A program made the position numbers and the translations under genes. DNA of 34,646 nt from NCBI GenBank assembly GCA_028697555.1, contig JAQVEX010000027.1:1-34646 (forward strand). The letters are read 5' to 3'. Under the pieces are notes generated by a model. It was not told where the DNA came from and did no database searches. It saw only the letters and a program-made list of their open reading frames with translations. Positions 7,062-16,029 of the stretch are shown piece by piece. Source of the stretch: Lentimicrobiaceae bacterium. GTDB taxonomy: Bacteria > Bacteroidota > Bacteroidia > Bacteroidales > UBA4417. Each line of letters opens with the position of its first letter. The first letter of the stretch is position 1.

Positions 7062-8717
7062 ATGAAAACAACAAAGTTGATTATAGCAATTCTTGTTGCA
7101 ATTGCTACACAAAGGGCTATGTCGCAGCAACAAACCGTCGGGATATTTTTCAACACTCCTGAATCATTCAACGGTTACACTCTATTCTCGCCTATAGCAG
7201 GAACTACGACTTACTTGATAGATAATTGTGGCGAAGTTGTAAAAACATGGGAATCTGACAGGACTCCGGGTCTTAAAGCATATTTAACTGCTGATGGCGA
7301 TTTGATAAGAGGGAAGTCGGTGGAAAATCCTGTTTTTCACGGAAGATCAAGCGGAGCAATGGAAGTTTTTAATTGGGAGGGAGAACGAATTTGGGAATAC
7401 TCCATTTCAAACAACATCAATTGTCAGCACCACGATATTGTGCGTTTGCCCAATGGGAACTTTTTGCTTATTGTATGGGATCTTCGTACTAGCGAAGAAG
7501 CTCTCCGGGTTGGCAGGGTTAATGTTTCAAGAGATATTTGGTCTGAAAAAATTGTAGAAGTACAACCCGACTACGAAAACGGTGGTGGCACAATAGTTTG
7601 GGAATGGAAAGTATGGGATCATTTAATCCAAGATGTTAACCCCAACATAGCTAATTATGGCGTTGTTGCTGACAATCCGCAACGCATAGATATTAACTAT
7701 TTGGGAGAAGACCCATTCTCTGTCGATTGGCTTCATTTCAACAGTCTCGATTACAATGTCGAACTAGACCAAATAGTTATCAGTGTGCACAATTTGCACG
7801 AAATATGGATAATTGACCACTCAACCACAACTGAAGAAGCAGCTTCAAGCTCGGGTGGTAATTACGGAAAGGGTGGAGATTTACTCTATCGTTGGGGAAA
7901 TCCTTTAGCATACAAAAGAGGCACAGTAAACGACCAAAAATTATTTTTGCAACACGATGCAAGTTGGATACCCAAAGGACAAATGGATGAAGGTATGATT
8001 ATGATTTTTAATAATAGAACGGGAACTCCTTACGGTCTCGACTACTCTTCTGTTGATGTTATTGACCCGCCTTTGTTAAACGACGGTAATTATTTATTTG
8101 AAAATGCAGCTTACGGTCCAGCCGAAACGCATTGGACTTATACAGCCGAAAATCCAACCGATTTTTACTCCGATCTTATTTCAGGTGCACGCCGACTACC
8201 CAACAATAATACACTTATATGCGAAGGCATGTCGGGAAGACTTTTTGAAGTTGATTACGACGGCAATATTGTTTGGCAATACGTAAATCCTGTGGGAGTC
8301 AATGGTATTACACCTCAGTACGCTCAACCTCAAGTAAACCCTGTTTTTAAAATAGATAGATACGCTCCTGATTTTGAAGGGTTTGAAGGTCGTGAGCTCA
8401 TACCACAAGGGCATATAGAACCTGGAACATTTGTTGAATGCGAAATTTACGATGGCACTGATATTGAAATGTTATACGCTGACTATAATTTTAACGTGTT
8501 CCCAAATCCGGCAAGTTCATCGCTTAACGTACAGTGGGATTATACAAATGTTGATGAAATACAATTAAGCGATATAAATGGAAATTTAGTAATAGGAACT
8601 CAGGCACATACAAACAGTACAGTCCTTGATGTTAGTTGCATCAGCGAAGGCGTGTATGTAGTTTCCTTGTTATCTAAAGGCTATTTAATTTCGAGCGAGC
8701 AAGTTATAATTATGTAA
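7062..8717 (+). CDS. Arylsulfotransferase-like T9SS protein, array copy 2
   Basis: This copy has 551 residues with the same layout as copy 1: signal peptide, propeller, sorting domain starting at FNVFPNPASS. It has CQHHDI, WLHFNS, SVHNLHEIW and QHDASW. It differs from the other five in the GGNCGKGG segment, where Cys is replaced by Tyr (GGNYGKGG). Its variants VFHGRSSGAMEVF, EVQPDYENG, DVNPNIANYG, EIYDGTDIE and the ending SSEQVIIM are shared with copy 6 only, so these two are sister copies although they are the farthest-separated such pair. It ends in Met rather than Lys or Arg. The spacer after it (8718-8770) is unlike the others. Confidence 0.85.
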   Translation: MKTTKLIIAILVAIATQRAMSQQQTVGIFFNTPESFNGYTLFSPIAGTTTYLIDNCGEVVKTWESDRTPGLKAYLTADGDLIRGKSVENPVFHGRSSGAMEVFNWEGERIWEYSISNNINCQHHDIVRLPNGNFLLIVWDLRTSEEALRVGRVNVSRDIWSEKIVEVQPDYENGGGTIVWEWKVWDHLIQDVNPNIANYGVVADNPQRIDINYLGEDPFSVDWLHFNSLDYNVELDQIVISVHNLHEIWIIDHSTTTEEAASSSGGNYGKGGDLLYRWGNPLAYKRGTVNDQKLFLQHDASWIPKGQMDEGMIMIFNNRTGTPYGLDYSSVDVIDPPLLNDGNYLFENAAYGPAETHWTYTAENPTDFYSDLISGARRLPNNNTLICEGMSGRLFEVDYDGNIVWQYVNPVGVNGITPQYAQPQVNPVFKIDRYAPDFEGFEGRELIPQGHIEPGTFVECEIYDGTDIEMLYADYNFNVFPNPASSSLNVQWDYTNVDEIQLSDINGNLVIGTQAHTNSTVLDVSCISEGVYVVSLLSKGYLISSEQVIIM

Positions 8718-8770
8718 TTAAGTTTAATTTTGTAACAAGCAGTTGAATAATGAATATTAAATCATAATTT

Positions 8771-10426
8771 ATGAAAAAAACAAAGTTAATTTTGGTATTT
8801 ATAGCTACATTAATCACACAAGCGGCTATTTCGCAGCAACAAACCGTAGGAATATTTTTTAATACTCCTGAGGCATTCAATGGCTACACTCTTTTCTCGC
8901 CTTTAGCCGGAACCACAACTTACTTGATAGATAATTGCGGAGAAGTAGTAAACAAGTGGGTATCGGAGCGAAAAGCAGGTCGAATAGCACATATAACTCC
9001 CGAAGGCAATTTGGTTAGAGCCACAACATCCGAAAATACGGTTTTTAATGGGGACTGGGGTGGAGGAATAGAAGTTTTTAATTGGGATGGAGAATTAATT
9101 TGGGAATACTTTATCTCAGATAGTCTTAATTGTCGACATCACGATATTAAATGTTTGCCTAATGGAAACATTTTAGCTATTTCGTGGGAGTTCCGTACTG
9201 CCGAAGAAGCTATGCAGGCTGGCAGGGTTAACGCCCAAAGTGAGGTTTGGTCAGAAACTATTGTAGAAATAAAACCCGATTTTGAAAACGGAGGTGGCAC
9301 CATAGTTTGGGAATGGAAAGCATGGGATCATTTAATTCAAGATGTTGACCCAAGCATTGATAACTACGGCGTTATTGCCGACAATCCGCAACGAATAGAT
9401 ATTAACTTTTTGGGCGAAAATTCACTCGCTTCAAACTGGCTTCACTTTAACGGTATCGACTATAATGCCGAATTAGACCAGATAGCTATCAGTGTGCATC
9501 AATTTAGCGAAATATGGATAATAGACCACTCAACAACGACCGAAGAAGCAGCTTCAAGCATAGGTGGTAATTGCGGGAAAGGAGGTGATTTGCTTTATCG
9601 TTGGGGAAATCCCCAGGCATATAAAAGAGGTACCGAAAGTGATAGGAAACTATTTTTGCAACACGATCCTAATTGGATACCCAAAGGGCAAATGGATGAA
9701 GGTATGATTATGATTTTCAACAATAGAGCAGGAACCCCTTATGGTATTGATTATTCATCTGTTTATGTTATTGACCCACCTTTGTTAGACGACGGAAATT
9801 ATTTGTTAGAGAATACAGCTTACGCTCCAGCCGAACCACATTGGAGCTATACAGCTGAAAATCCAACCGATTTTTATTCTGCGTTTATTTCCGGAGCAAG
9901 CCGACTCCCTAACAACAACACCCTTATATGTGCCGGAAGGTCAGGAAGATTTTTCGAAATTGATTACGATGGTAATATTGTTTGGGAGTATGTAAATCCT
10001 GTAGCCACGAATGGTATTACGCCTCAGTACGCTCAACCGCAGTTAAATACTGTTTTTAAAATAAAAAGATATGCTCCCAATTTTGAAGGGTTTGTAGGAC
10101 GCCAACTTATTCCGCAAGGGCATATAGAGCAGGGTACAACTACAGAATGCGAAATATACAGCGGTGCTAATGTTGAGAAAATTTACATCAACGGCAATTT
10201 TTACGTGTTCCCAAATCCGGCAAGTTCGTTGCTTAACGTACAGTGGGATTATACAAATATTGATAAAATACAACTTACCGATATAAAAGGAAATATACTA
10301 ATAGAAACTTCGGCATACACTAACAACACAGTAATTGATGTTAGCTGTTTTAACGAAGGAGTATATATAATTTCCTTGTTAAATAAGGGCTATTTGGTAT
10401 CGAGCAAACAATTTGTTGTAAGGTAA
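8771..10426 (+). CDS. Arylsulfotransferase-like T9SS protein, array copy 3
   Basis: This copy has 551 residues with signal peptide, propeller and a T9SS sorting domain starting at FYVFPNPASS. Key segments are NCRHHDIKCLPNG, WLHFNGID, SVHQFSEIW and QHDPNW. It shares RVNAQSEVW and the C-terminal type EIYSGANVEK...GNFYVF with copies 4 and 5. It is the only copy not preceded by the conserved spacer: the 53 bp at 8718-8770 are different and resemble the DNA just after copy 6 (an AAGTTT-ATTTTG-AACAA pattern). The junction between copies 2 and 3 therefore looks like a boundary between two duplicated blocks. It has an ICAGRSG segment where most copies have ICEG. Confidence 0.85.
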   Translation: MKKTKLILVFIATLITQAAISQQQTVGIFFNTPEAFNGYTLFSPLAGTTTYLIDNCGEVVNKWVSERKAGRIAHITPEGNLVRATTSENTVFNGDWGGGIEVFNWDGELIWEYFISDSLNCRHHDIKCLPNGNILAISWEFRTAEEAMQAGRVNAQSEVWSETIVEIKPDFENGGGTIVWEWKAWDHLIQDVDPSIDNYGVIADNPQRIDINFLGENSLASNWLHFNGIDYNAELDQIAISVHQFSEIWIIDHSTTTEEAASSIGGNCGKGGDLLYRWGNPQAYKRGTESDRKLFLQHDPNWIPKGQMDEGMIMIFNNRAGTPYGIDYSSVYVIDPPLLDDGNYLLENTAYAPAEPHWSYTAENPTDFYSAFISGASRLPNNNTLICAGRSGRFFEIDYDGNIVWEYVNPVATNGITPQYAQPQLNTVFKIKRYAPNFEGFVGRQLIPQGHIEQGTTTECEIYSGANVEKIYINGNFYVFPNPASSLLNVQWDYTNIDKIQLTDIKGNILIETSAYTNNTVIDVSCFNEGVYIISLLNKGYLVSSKQFVVR

Positions 10427-10516
10427 TTTGGATCTGTGAAACATGTATCTTAAAATATAGTAGTTAAGGGCAACTATGATATAAAAGAAAAAAAACGTAT
10501 TATAAATAATTTAGTC
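10427..10516 (+). repeat. Conserved array spacer between copies 3 and 4
   Basis: The spacer keeps GTTAAGGGCAACTATGATA and ACGTATTATAAATAATTTAG before the ATG. The variant TATTATAAATAATTTAG is shared with the spacer before copy 5, grouping these two. Confidence 0.75.
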
Positions 10517-12178
10517 ATGAAAACAACAAAGTTAATTTTAGCTTTTTTTGTGGCGTTTGCCATGCAAAAGGCTATGTCGCAAGAGCAAACCGTAGGTATA
10601 TTTTTAAATACTCCTGATGCATTCAATGGTTACACTCTTTTCTCTCCTCAACTAAACACAACAACTTACTTAATAGATAATTGTGGCGAAGTTGTAAATA
10701 AGTGGGAATCGGATCGAACTCCGGGACGAATGGCATTTTTAACTCCCGATGGCAATTTAGTCAGAGCAAAGGCAACTGACAATACTGTTTTTAAAAATGG
10801 GATAGCTGGTGGAGCTATAGAAATTTTTAATTGGGAAGGAGAACGAATTTGGGAATACTTTATCTCAGATGATTTTCAATGTCAGCACCACGATATTGAA
10901 TATTTGCCTAATGGAAACATTTTGGCTATTGTATGGGAATATCGTACCCTCGAAGAGCTTATTCAGGTGGGCAGGGTCAATGCTCAAAGTGATATTTGGT
11001 CTGAAAAAATTGTAGAAATTCAACCCGATTTTGAAAATGGAATTGGCACAATAGTTTGGGAATGGAGAGTGTGGGATCACTTAATTCAAGATGTTGACCC
11101 TAGCATTGATAACTACGGTGTTGTTGAAGACAATCCGCAACGAATAGATATTAACTATTTGGCGGAAAAAGCTTCAGTTGATTGGCTTCACTTTAATGGT
11201 ATAGATTATAATGCCGAATTAGACCAAATAGCTATTAGCATACACCAATTTAGTGAAATGTGGATAATAGACCATTCAACAACAACTGAAGAAGCTGCTA
11301 CAAGCGTAGGTGGTAATTGCGGAAAGGGTGGCGACTTGCTTTATCGCTGGGGAAATCCTATAGCATACAAAAGAGGTACCGCAAATGACCAAAAATTGTT
11401 TATGCAGCATGATGCTAATTGGATACCAGATGGACAAATGGATGGAGGTATGATTATGATATACAGCAATAGAGCAGGGACTCCTTATGGTCTTCAATAT
11501 TCTTCTGTTGTTGTTATTGACCCACCTTTATTAGAAGGCGGCAATTATTTATTTGAGAATACTGCTTACGCTCCAGCCGATTTTCATTGGTCTTATACAG
11601 CTGAAAATCCAAGCGATTTTTATTCTGCACTTTTTTCAGGAGCAAACCGACTTCCCAATAATAATACTATTATTTGTGAAGCATTGACAGGACGCCTTTT
11701 TGAAGTCGATTACGATGGAAATATTGTCTGGCAGTATATAAATCCTGTGGCACAGGACGGTATAATTCCTCAGTACGTTCAACCTCAAGCTAACACAAAT
11801 AGCGTTTTTCAAACCGTAAGGTACGCACCGGATTTTGAAGGATTTATAGGACGTGAGCTTATACCTCAAGGACACATAGAGCCTGGTACAACCACAGATT
11901 GTGAAATATACAGCGGTGCTAATGTTGAGAAATTATACGCCGACGGCAATTTTTACGTATTCCCAAATCCGGCAAGTTCGTTGCTCAACGTACAGTGGGA
12001 TTACACAAATATTGATAAAATACAACTTACCGATATAAAAGGAAATATATTAATAGAAACTCCGGCATACACTAATAGTTCAGTAATTGATGTTAGCTGT
12101 TTTAACGAAGGAGTATATATAATTTCCTTACTGAATAAGGGCTATTTGGTATCGAGCAAGCAAGTTATTATTAAGTAA
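10517..12178 (+). CDS. Arylsulfotransferase-like T9SS protein, array copy 4
   Basis: At 553 residues this is the longest copy. The propeller segments are QCQHHDIEYLPNG, WLHFNGID, SIHQFSEMW, QHDANW and LPNNNTIICEA. The sorting domain begins at FYVFPNPASS and is almost the same as in copy 3 (EIYSGANVEKLY, TNIDKIQLTDIKGN). It has an extra residue around FKNGIAGGA, a change shared in length with copy 5 (FLNGISGG), and two extra residues near QANTNSVFQ. The acceptor-loop segment WIPDGQMDGG differs from WIPKGQMDEG in all the others, which may alter a surface loop near the active-site His. Otherwise intact. Confidence 0.85.
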   Translation: MKTTKLILAFFVAFAMQKAMSQEQTVGIFLNTPDAFNGYTLFSPQLNTTTYLIDNCGEVVNKWESDRTPGRMAFLTPDGNLVRAKATDNTVFKNGIAGGAIEIFNWEGERIWEYFISDDFQCQHHDIEYLPNGNILAIVWEYRTLEELIQVGRVNAQSDIWSEKIVEIQPDFENGIGTIVWEWRVWDHLIQDVDPSIDNYGVVEDNPQRIDINYLAEKASVDWLHFNGIDYNAELDQIAISIHQFSEMWIIDHSTTTEEAATSVGGNCGKGGDLLYRWGNPIAYKRGTANDQKLFMQHDANWIPDGQMDGGMIMIYSNRAGTPYGLQYSSVVVIDPPLLEGGNYLFENTAYAPADFHWSYTAENPSDFYSALFSGANRLPNNNTIICEALTGRLFEVDYDGNIVWQYINPVAQDGIIPQYVQPQANTNSVFQTVRYAPDFEGFIGRELIPQGHIEPGTTTDCEIYSGANVEKLYADGNFYVFPNPASSLLNVQWDYTNIDKIQLTDIKGNILIETPAYTNSSVIDVSCFNEGVYIISLLNKGYLVSSKQVIIK

Positions 12179-12271
12179 GTTGAGGCTATGAACTATATAT
12201 CTTATAAAATCTAAAAGTTTAGGGCAACTATGATATAAAAGAACAAAAAACGTATTATAAATAATTTAGTC
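12179..12271 (+). repeat. Conserved array spacer between copies 4 and 5
   Basis: It matches the other spacers, with GTTTAGGGCAACTATGATA and ACGTATTATAAATAATTTAG before the ATG. It starts GTTGAGGCTATGAAC, closest to the spacer after copy 1. Confidence 0.8.
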
Positions 12272-13930
12272 ATGAAAACAACAAAGTTAATTTTAGTATT
12301 TTTAGTTGCGTTTGCTGCGCAAACGGCTATGTCGCAACAACAAACCGTAGGAATATTTTTTAATACTCCCGAGGCGTCCAATGGTTATACTCTTTTAGCG
12401 CCTTTATTTGACTCTACAACTTACTTGATAGATAATTGTGGAGAAGTAGTGCACAAGTGGGAATCGGATCGGCTCCCAGGTTTAGCTGCATATATAACAA
12501 CCGACGGCAATTTGGTTAGAGGAAAGGCGTCGGACAATACAGTTTTTCTTAATGGGATATCAGGTGGAATAATAGAAACTATTAGTTGGGAAGGAGAACG
12601 AATTTTTGAATACACTATCTCAGATGGTTATTATTGTCAGCATCACGATATAGAATGCTTACCCAACGGGAACATTTTGGCTACTGTGTGGGAGTACCGC
12701 AGTGTAGAAGAAGTTATTCAGGCAGGCAGGGTTAATGCCCAAAGCGAGGTTTGGTCGGAAAATATTGTAGAAATACAACCTGACTACGAAAACGGAACCG
12801 GCACAATAGTTTGGGAATGGAAGGCATGGGATCACTTAATTCAAGATGTTGACCCTAACCTTGATAACTACGGTGTTATTGCAGACAATCCGCAGCGTAT
12901 AGACATTAACTATTTGGGCGAGAAAGAAACCTCTGTTGATTGGCTTCATTTCAATGGTATAGATTATAATGCTGAGTTAGACCAAATAATCGTTAGCGTA
13001 CATAATTTTAGTGAAATATGGATAATAGACCACTCAACAACAACTGAAGAAGCAGCTACTAGTTTAGGTGGTAATTGCGGAAAAGGTGGCGATTTGCTTT
13101 ATCGTTGGGGAAATCCATTGGCATACAAGAGTGGTACCGAAAGCGACCAAAAACTGTTTATGCAGCATGATGCTAATTGGATACCTAAGGGGCAGATGGA
13201 TGAAGGTATGATTATAGTTTATAACAATCAAGCTGGCATACCTTACGGTCTTGAATATTCTTCCATTGATGTTATTGACTCACCATTGTTAGAAGATGGT
13301 AATTATTTGTATAAGAACGCAGCTTACGCTCCAGCCGATTTTCATTGGACTTATACAGCGCAAAATCCAAGCGATTTATACTCTGTGCTTTTTTCCGGAG
13401 CAAGTCGACTTCCCAATAACAATACTCTTATAAGCGAAGGCACGTCGGGAAAACTTTTCGAGATTGATTACGACGGCAATATAGTTTGGGAATACGTAAC
13501 TCCCATAGATAATAATGGCATTATACCTCAATATGCGCAACCTCAAATGAACTATATTTTTAAATCTGTAAGATACGCTCCAAATTTTGAAGGGTTTATA
13601 GGACGCCAACTTACACCACAAGGGCATATAGAGCCGGGTACAACAACAGAATGCGAAATATACAGCGGTGCTAATGTTGAGAAATTATACACCGACGGCA
13701 ATTTTTACGTATTTCCAAATCCGGCAAGTTCGTTACTCAACGTCCAGTGGGATTATACAAATATTGATAAAATACAAATTACCGATATAAAAGGAAATTT
13801 ATTAACACAAACCCCTGTATTTACCAACGGTACAACAATTGACGTTAGTTGTTTCAGCGAAGGGGTGTACATAGCTTCCTTACTGAATAAGGGCTATTTG
13901 GTATCGAGTAAGCAGTTTGTTGTTAAGTAA
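12272..13930 (+). CDS. Arylsulfotransferase-like T9SS protein, array copy 5
   Basis: This 552-residue copy has signal peptide, propeller and sorting domain. Segments are YCQHHDIECLPNG, WLHFNGID, SVHNFSEIW and QHDANW. Near residue 388 it has LISEG where the other copies have Cys (LICEG or LICAG), and the NYLYKNAAYAP and LFDSTTYLID segments also diverge, so this copy is drifting most in the propeller. The C-terminal type (EIYSGANVEKLY, FYVFPNPASS, KQFVVK) is shared with copies 3 and 4. The reading frame is intact, so decay to a pseudogene is not shown. Confidence 0.85.
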   Translation: MKTTKLILVFLVAFAAQTAMSQQQTVGIFFNTPEASNGYTLLAPLFDSTTYLIDNCGEVVHKWESDRLPGLAAYITTDGNLVRGKASDNTVFLNGISGGIIETISWEGERIFEYTISDGYYCQHHDIECLPNGNILATVWEYRSVEEVIQAGRVNAQSEVWSENIVEIQPDYENGTGTIVWEWKAWDHLIQDVDPNLDNYGVIADNPQRIDINYLGEKETSVDWLHFNGIDYNAELDQIIVSVHNFSEIWIIDHSTTTEEAATSLGGNCGKGGDLLYRWGNPLAYKSGTESDQKLFMQHDANWIPKGQMDEGMIIVYNNQAGIPYGLEYSSIDVIDSPLLEDGNYLYKNAAYAPADFHWTYTAQNPSDLYSVLFSGASRLPNNNTLISEGTSGKLFEIDYDGNIVWEYVTPIDNNGIIPQYAQPQMNYIFKSVRYAPNFEGFIGRQLTPQGHIEPGTTTECEIYSGANVEKLYTDGNFYVFPNPASSLLNVQWDYTNIDKIQITDIKGNLLTQTPVFTNGTTIDVSCFSEGVYIASLLNKGYLVSSKQFVVK

Positions 13931-14024
13931 GCTGAATCTGTAAAACATGTATCTTATTAAATCTAGAACTTAAGGGCAACTATGATATAAAAGTACAAAA
14001 AAACGTATTTTAAATAATTTACTC
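13931..14024 (+). repeat. Conserved array spacer between copies 5 and 6
   Basis: It retains CTTAAGGGCAACTATGATA and ACGTATTTTAAATAATTTA before the ATG. Its first part (GAATCTGTAAAACATGTATC) is closest to that of the spacer after copy 3. Confidence 0.78.
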
Positions 14025-15680
14025 ATGAAAAAAATAAAGTTGATTTTAGCATTTATTGCTACGATTGCTACATTAACAGCCATGTCGCAGCAGCAAACCG
14101 TAGGAATATTTTTTAATACTCCTGAGGCATTTAACGGTTATACCCTTTTCTCGCCTCTAACCGGAACTACAACTTACCTAATAGATAATTGCGGCGAAGT
14201 TGTAAACAAGTGGGAATCGGATGCAACACCGGGTTTAGCATCGTATTTAACTCCCGAAGGCAATTTGGTTAGGTGCAAGGCGACGGAAAACGCTGTTTTC
14301 CACGGCAGATCGAGTGGAGCGATGGAAGTTTTTAATTGGGAGGGCGAAAGAATTTGGGAATACGCTATTTCCAACGACACTAATTGTCGCCACCACGATA
14401 TTGAATGTTTGCCTAATGGTAACTTTTTACTTATTGTGTGGGAGTACCATACTCCTGAAGAGGCATCTCAGGTGGGCAGAGTCACCACAGTGAGAGAAGT
14501 TTGGTCTGAAAAAATTGTAGAAGTGCAACCCGACTACGAAAACGGAACAGGTACAATAGTTTGGGAATGGAGGGTATGGGATCATTTAATTCAAGATGTT
14601 AACCCCAACATAGCTAATTACGGCGTCGTTGCAGATAATCCGCAACGAATAGATATTAACTTTATAGGCGAGACTGAAAACTCTGTAGATTGGCTTCATG
14701 CTAACAGTGTAGATTACAATGCCGAGTTAGACCAAATACTTGTCAGCGTGCATCAATTTGGCGAAATATGGATAATAGACCACTCAACAACAACTGAAGA
14801 AGCAGCTTCAAGCTCAGGCGGTAATTGTGGAAAGGGTGGCGACTTGCTTTATCGTTGGGGAAATCCCAGAACGTATAAAAGAGGCACTGTAAGTGACCAG
14901 AAACTATTTTTGCAACATGATGCCAATTGGATTCCAAAGGGACAAATGGATGAAGGTATGATTTCAATATACAACAATAGAGCAGGCACACCTTACGGTA
15001 TTGATTATTCTTCTGTTGATGTTATAAACCCACCTTTGTTGGACGACGGCAATTATTTATTCGAGAATGCAGCTTACGCTCCTGCAGATGTGCATTGGAC
15101 TTATATAGCTGAAAATCCAACCGATTTTTATTCATATAATATTTCCGGAGCAAGCCGACTTCCAAACAATAATACTCTTATTTGCGAAGGCAGGTCGGGA
15201 AGGCTTTTTGAAGTCGATTACGAAGGTAATATCGTTTGGCAGTATATAAATCCCGTAGGCATGAATGGTGTTACGCCTCAGTACGTCCAACCTCAATTAA
15301 ATCTTGTTTTTAAAGTAGAAAGATACGCTCCTGATTTTGAAGGATTTGAAGGTCGTGAACTTATACCGCAAGGGCACATAGAGCCGGGTACATTTGTTGA
15401 ATGCGAAATTTACGATGGCACTGATATTGAAAGTCTATACGCCGATTATAATTTTCACGTGTTCCCAAATCCGGCAAGCTCGTTGCTTAACATACAGTGG
15501 GATTATTCAAATGTTGATGTAATACAATTAAGCGATATAAAAGGAAACTTGTTGGTAGAAATTCCGGCGCACACCAACAGTTCAGTACTCGATGTTAGTT
15601 GTTTTAGTGAAGGAGTGTATATAGTTTCACTGTTGCATAAAGGCAATTTGGTTTCAAGCGAGCAAGTTATTGTTATGTAA
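14025..15680 (+). CDS. Arylsulfotransferase-like T9SS protein, array copy 6
   Basis: This is the last copy, with 551 residues and the same domain order. Segments are NCRHHDIECLPNG, WLHANSVD (Ala for the Phe seen in the other copies), SVHQFGEIW, QHDANW and LPNNNTLICEG. It shares HGRSSGAMEVF, EVQPDYENG, DVNPNIANYG, EIYDGTDIE and the ending SSEQVIVM with copy 2. The sequence after its stop codon also resembles that after copy 2, so both probably derive from a block-terminal gene. Directly downstream the DNA turns into the heptamer-repeat interval at 15700-15980. All the inferred active-site histidines are present. Confidence 0.85.
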   Translation: MKKIKLILAFIATIATLTAMSQQQTVGIFFNTPEAFNGYTLFSPLTGTTTYLIDNCGEVVNKWESDATPGLASYLTPEGNLVRCKATENAVFHGRSSGAMEVFNWEGERIWEYAISNDTNCRHHDIECLPNGNFLLIVWEYHTPEEASQVGRVTTVREVWSEKIVEVQPDYENGTGTIVWEWRVWDHLIQDVNPNIANYGVVADNPQRIDINFIGETENSVDWLHANSVDYNAELDQILVSVHQFGEIWIIDHSTTTEEAASSSGGNCGKGGDLLYRWGNPRTYKRGTVSDQKLFLQHDANWIPKGQMDEGMISIYNNRAGTPYGIDYSSVDVINPPLLDDGNYLFENAAYAPADVHWTYIAENPTDFYSYNISGASRLPNNNTLICEGRSGRLFEVDYEGNIVWQYINPVGMNGVTPQYVQPQLNLVFKVERYAPDFEGFEGRELIPQGHIEPGTFVECEIYDGTDIESLYADYNFHVFPNPASSLLNIQWDYSNVDVIQLSDIKGNLLVEIPAHTNSSVLDVSCFSEGVYIVSLLHKGNLVSSEQVIVM

Positions 15681-15699
15681 GTAAGTTTTATTTTGGAAC

Positions 15700-15980
15700 A
15701 ATTAATTGCCTTTGGCTCTTTGCTATTAGCCGTTAGCCTTTTTGTGGTCAGTGATGGGTGATGAGTGATGAGTGATGGCTTGTCCCGAGTATTCGGGAGT
15801 GATGAGTGATGAGTGATGAGTGATGGCTTGTCCCGAGTATTCGGGAGTGATGGGTGATGGGTGGCTTTTGTCAATTAGCCCCAAAACTTCGAGACTTATT
15901 GTTTATTGCTCATTGCTCATTGCTCATTGCTCATTGTTCATTGCTAATTGCCAATAGCCAACAGCTACCTCACATCAATG
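15700..15980 (+). repeat. Heptamer-repeat interval R1, between array copy 6 and holA
   Basis: The convergent gap holds no gene. It contains GTGATGR heptamers (15750-15780, 15798-15826, 15846-15862), two TCCCGA-GTAT-TCGGGA boxes (15783-15798, 15831-15846), TTGCTCA heptamers (about 15905-15945) and GCCAATA/GCCAACA heptamers (about 15948-15966). Inverted relatives of the last family (GCTATTA, GCCGTTA) lie at the left end near 15722. The palindromes could also end transcription between the convergent genes. Confidence 0.85.
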
Positions 15981-16029
15981 AAATACTAATGCTTATTCTT
16001 TGCTTTCTTTAACCTGAGCGTAGCAACTA

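Noticed and set aside
15503-15874. 123-codon minus-strand reading frame
   Set aside because: It consists of the antisense of array copy 6 and translated heptamer repeats, with no protein-like features.
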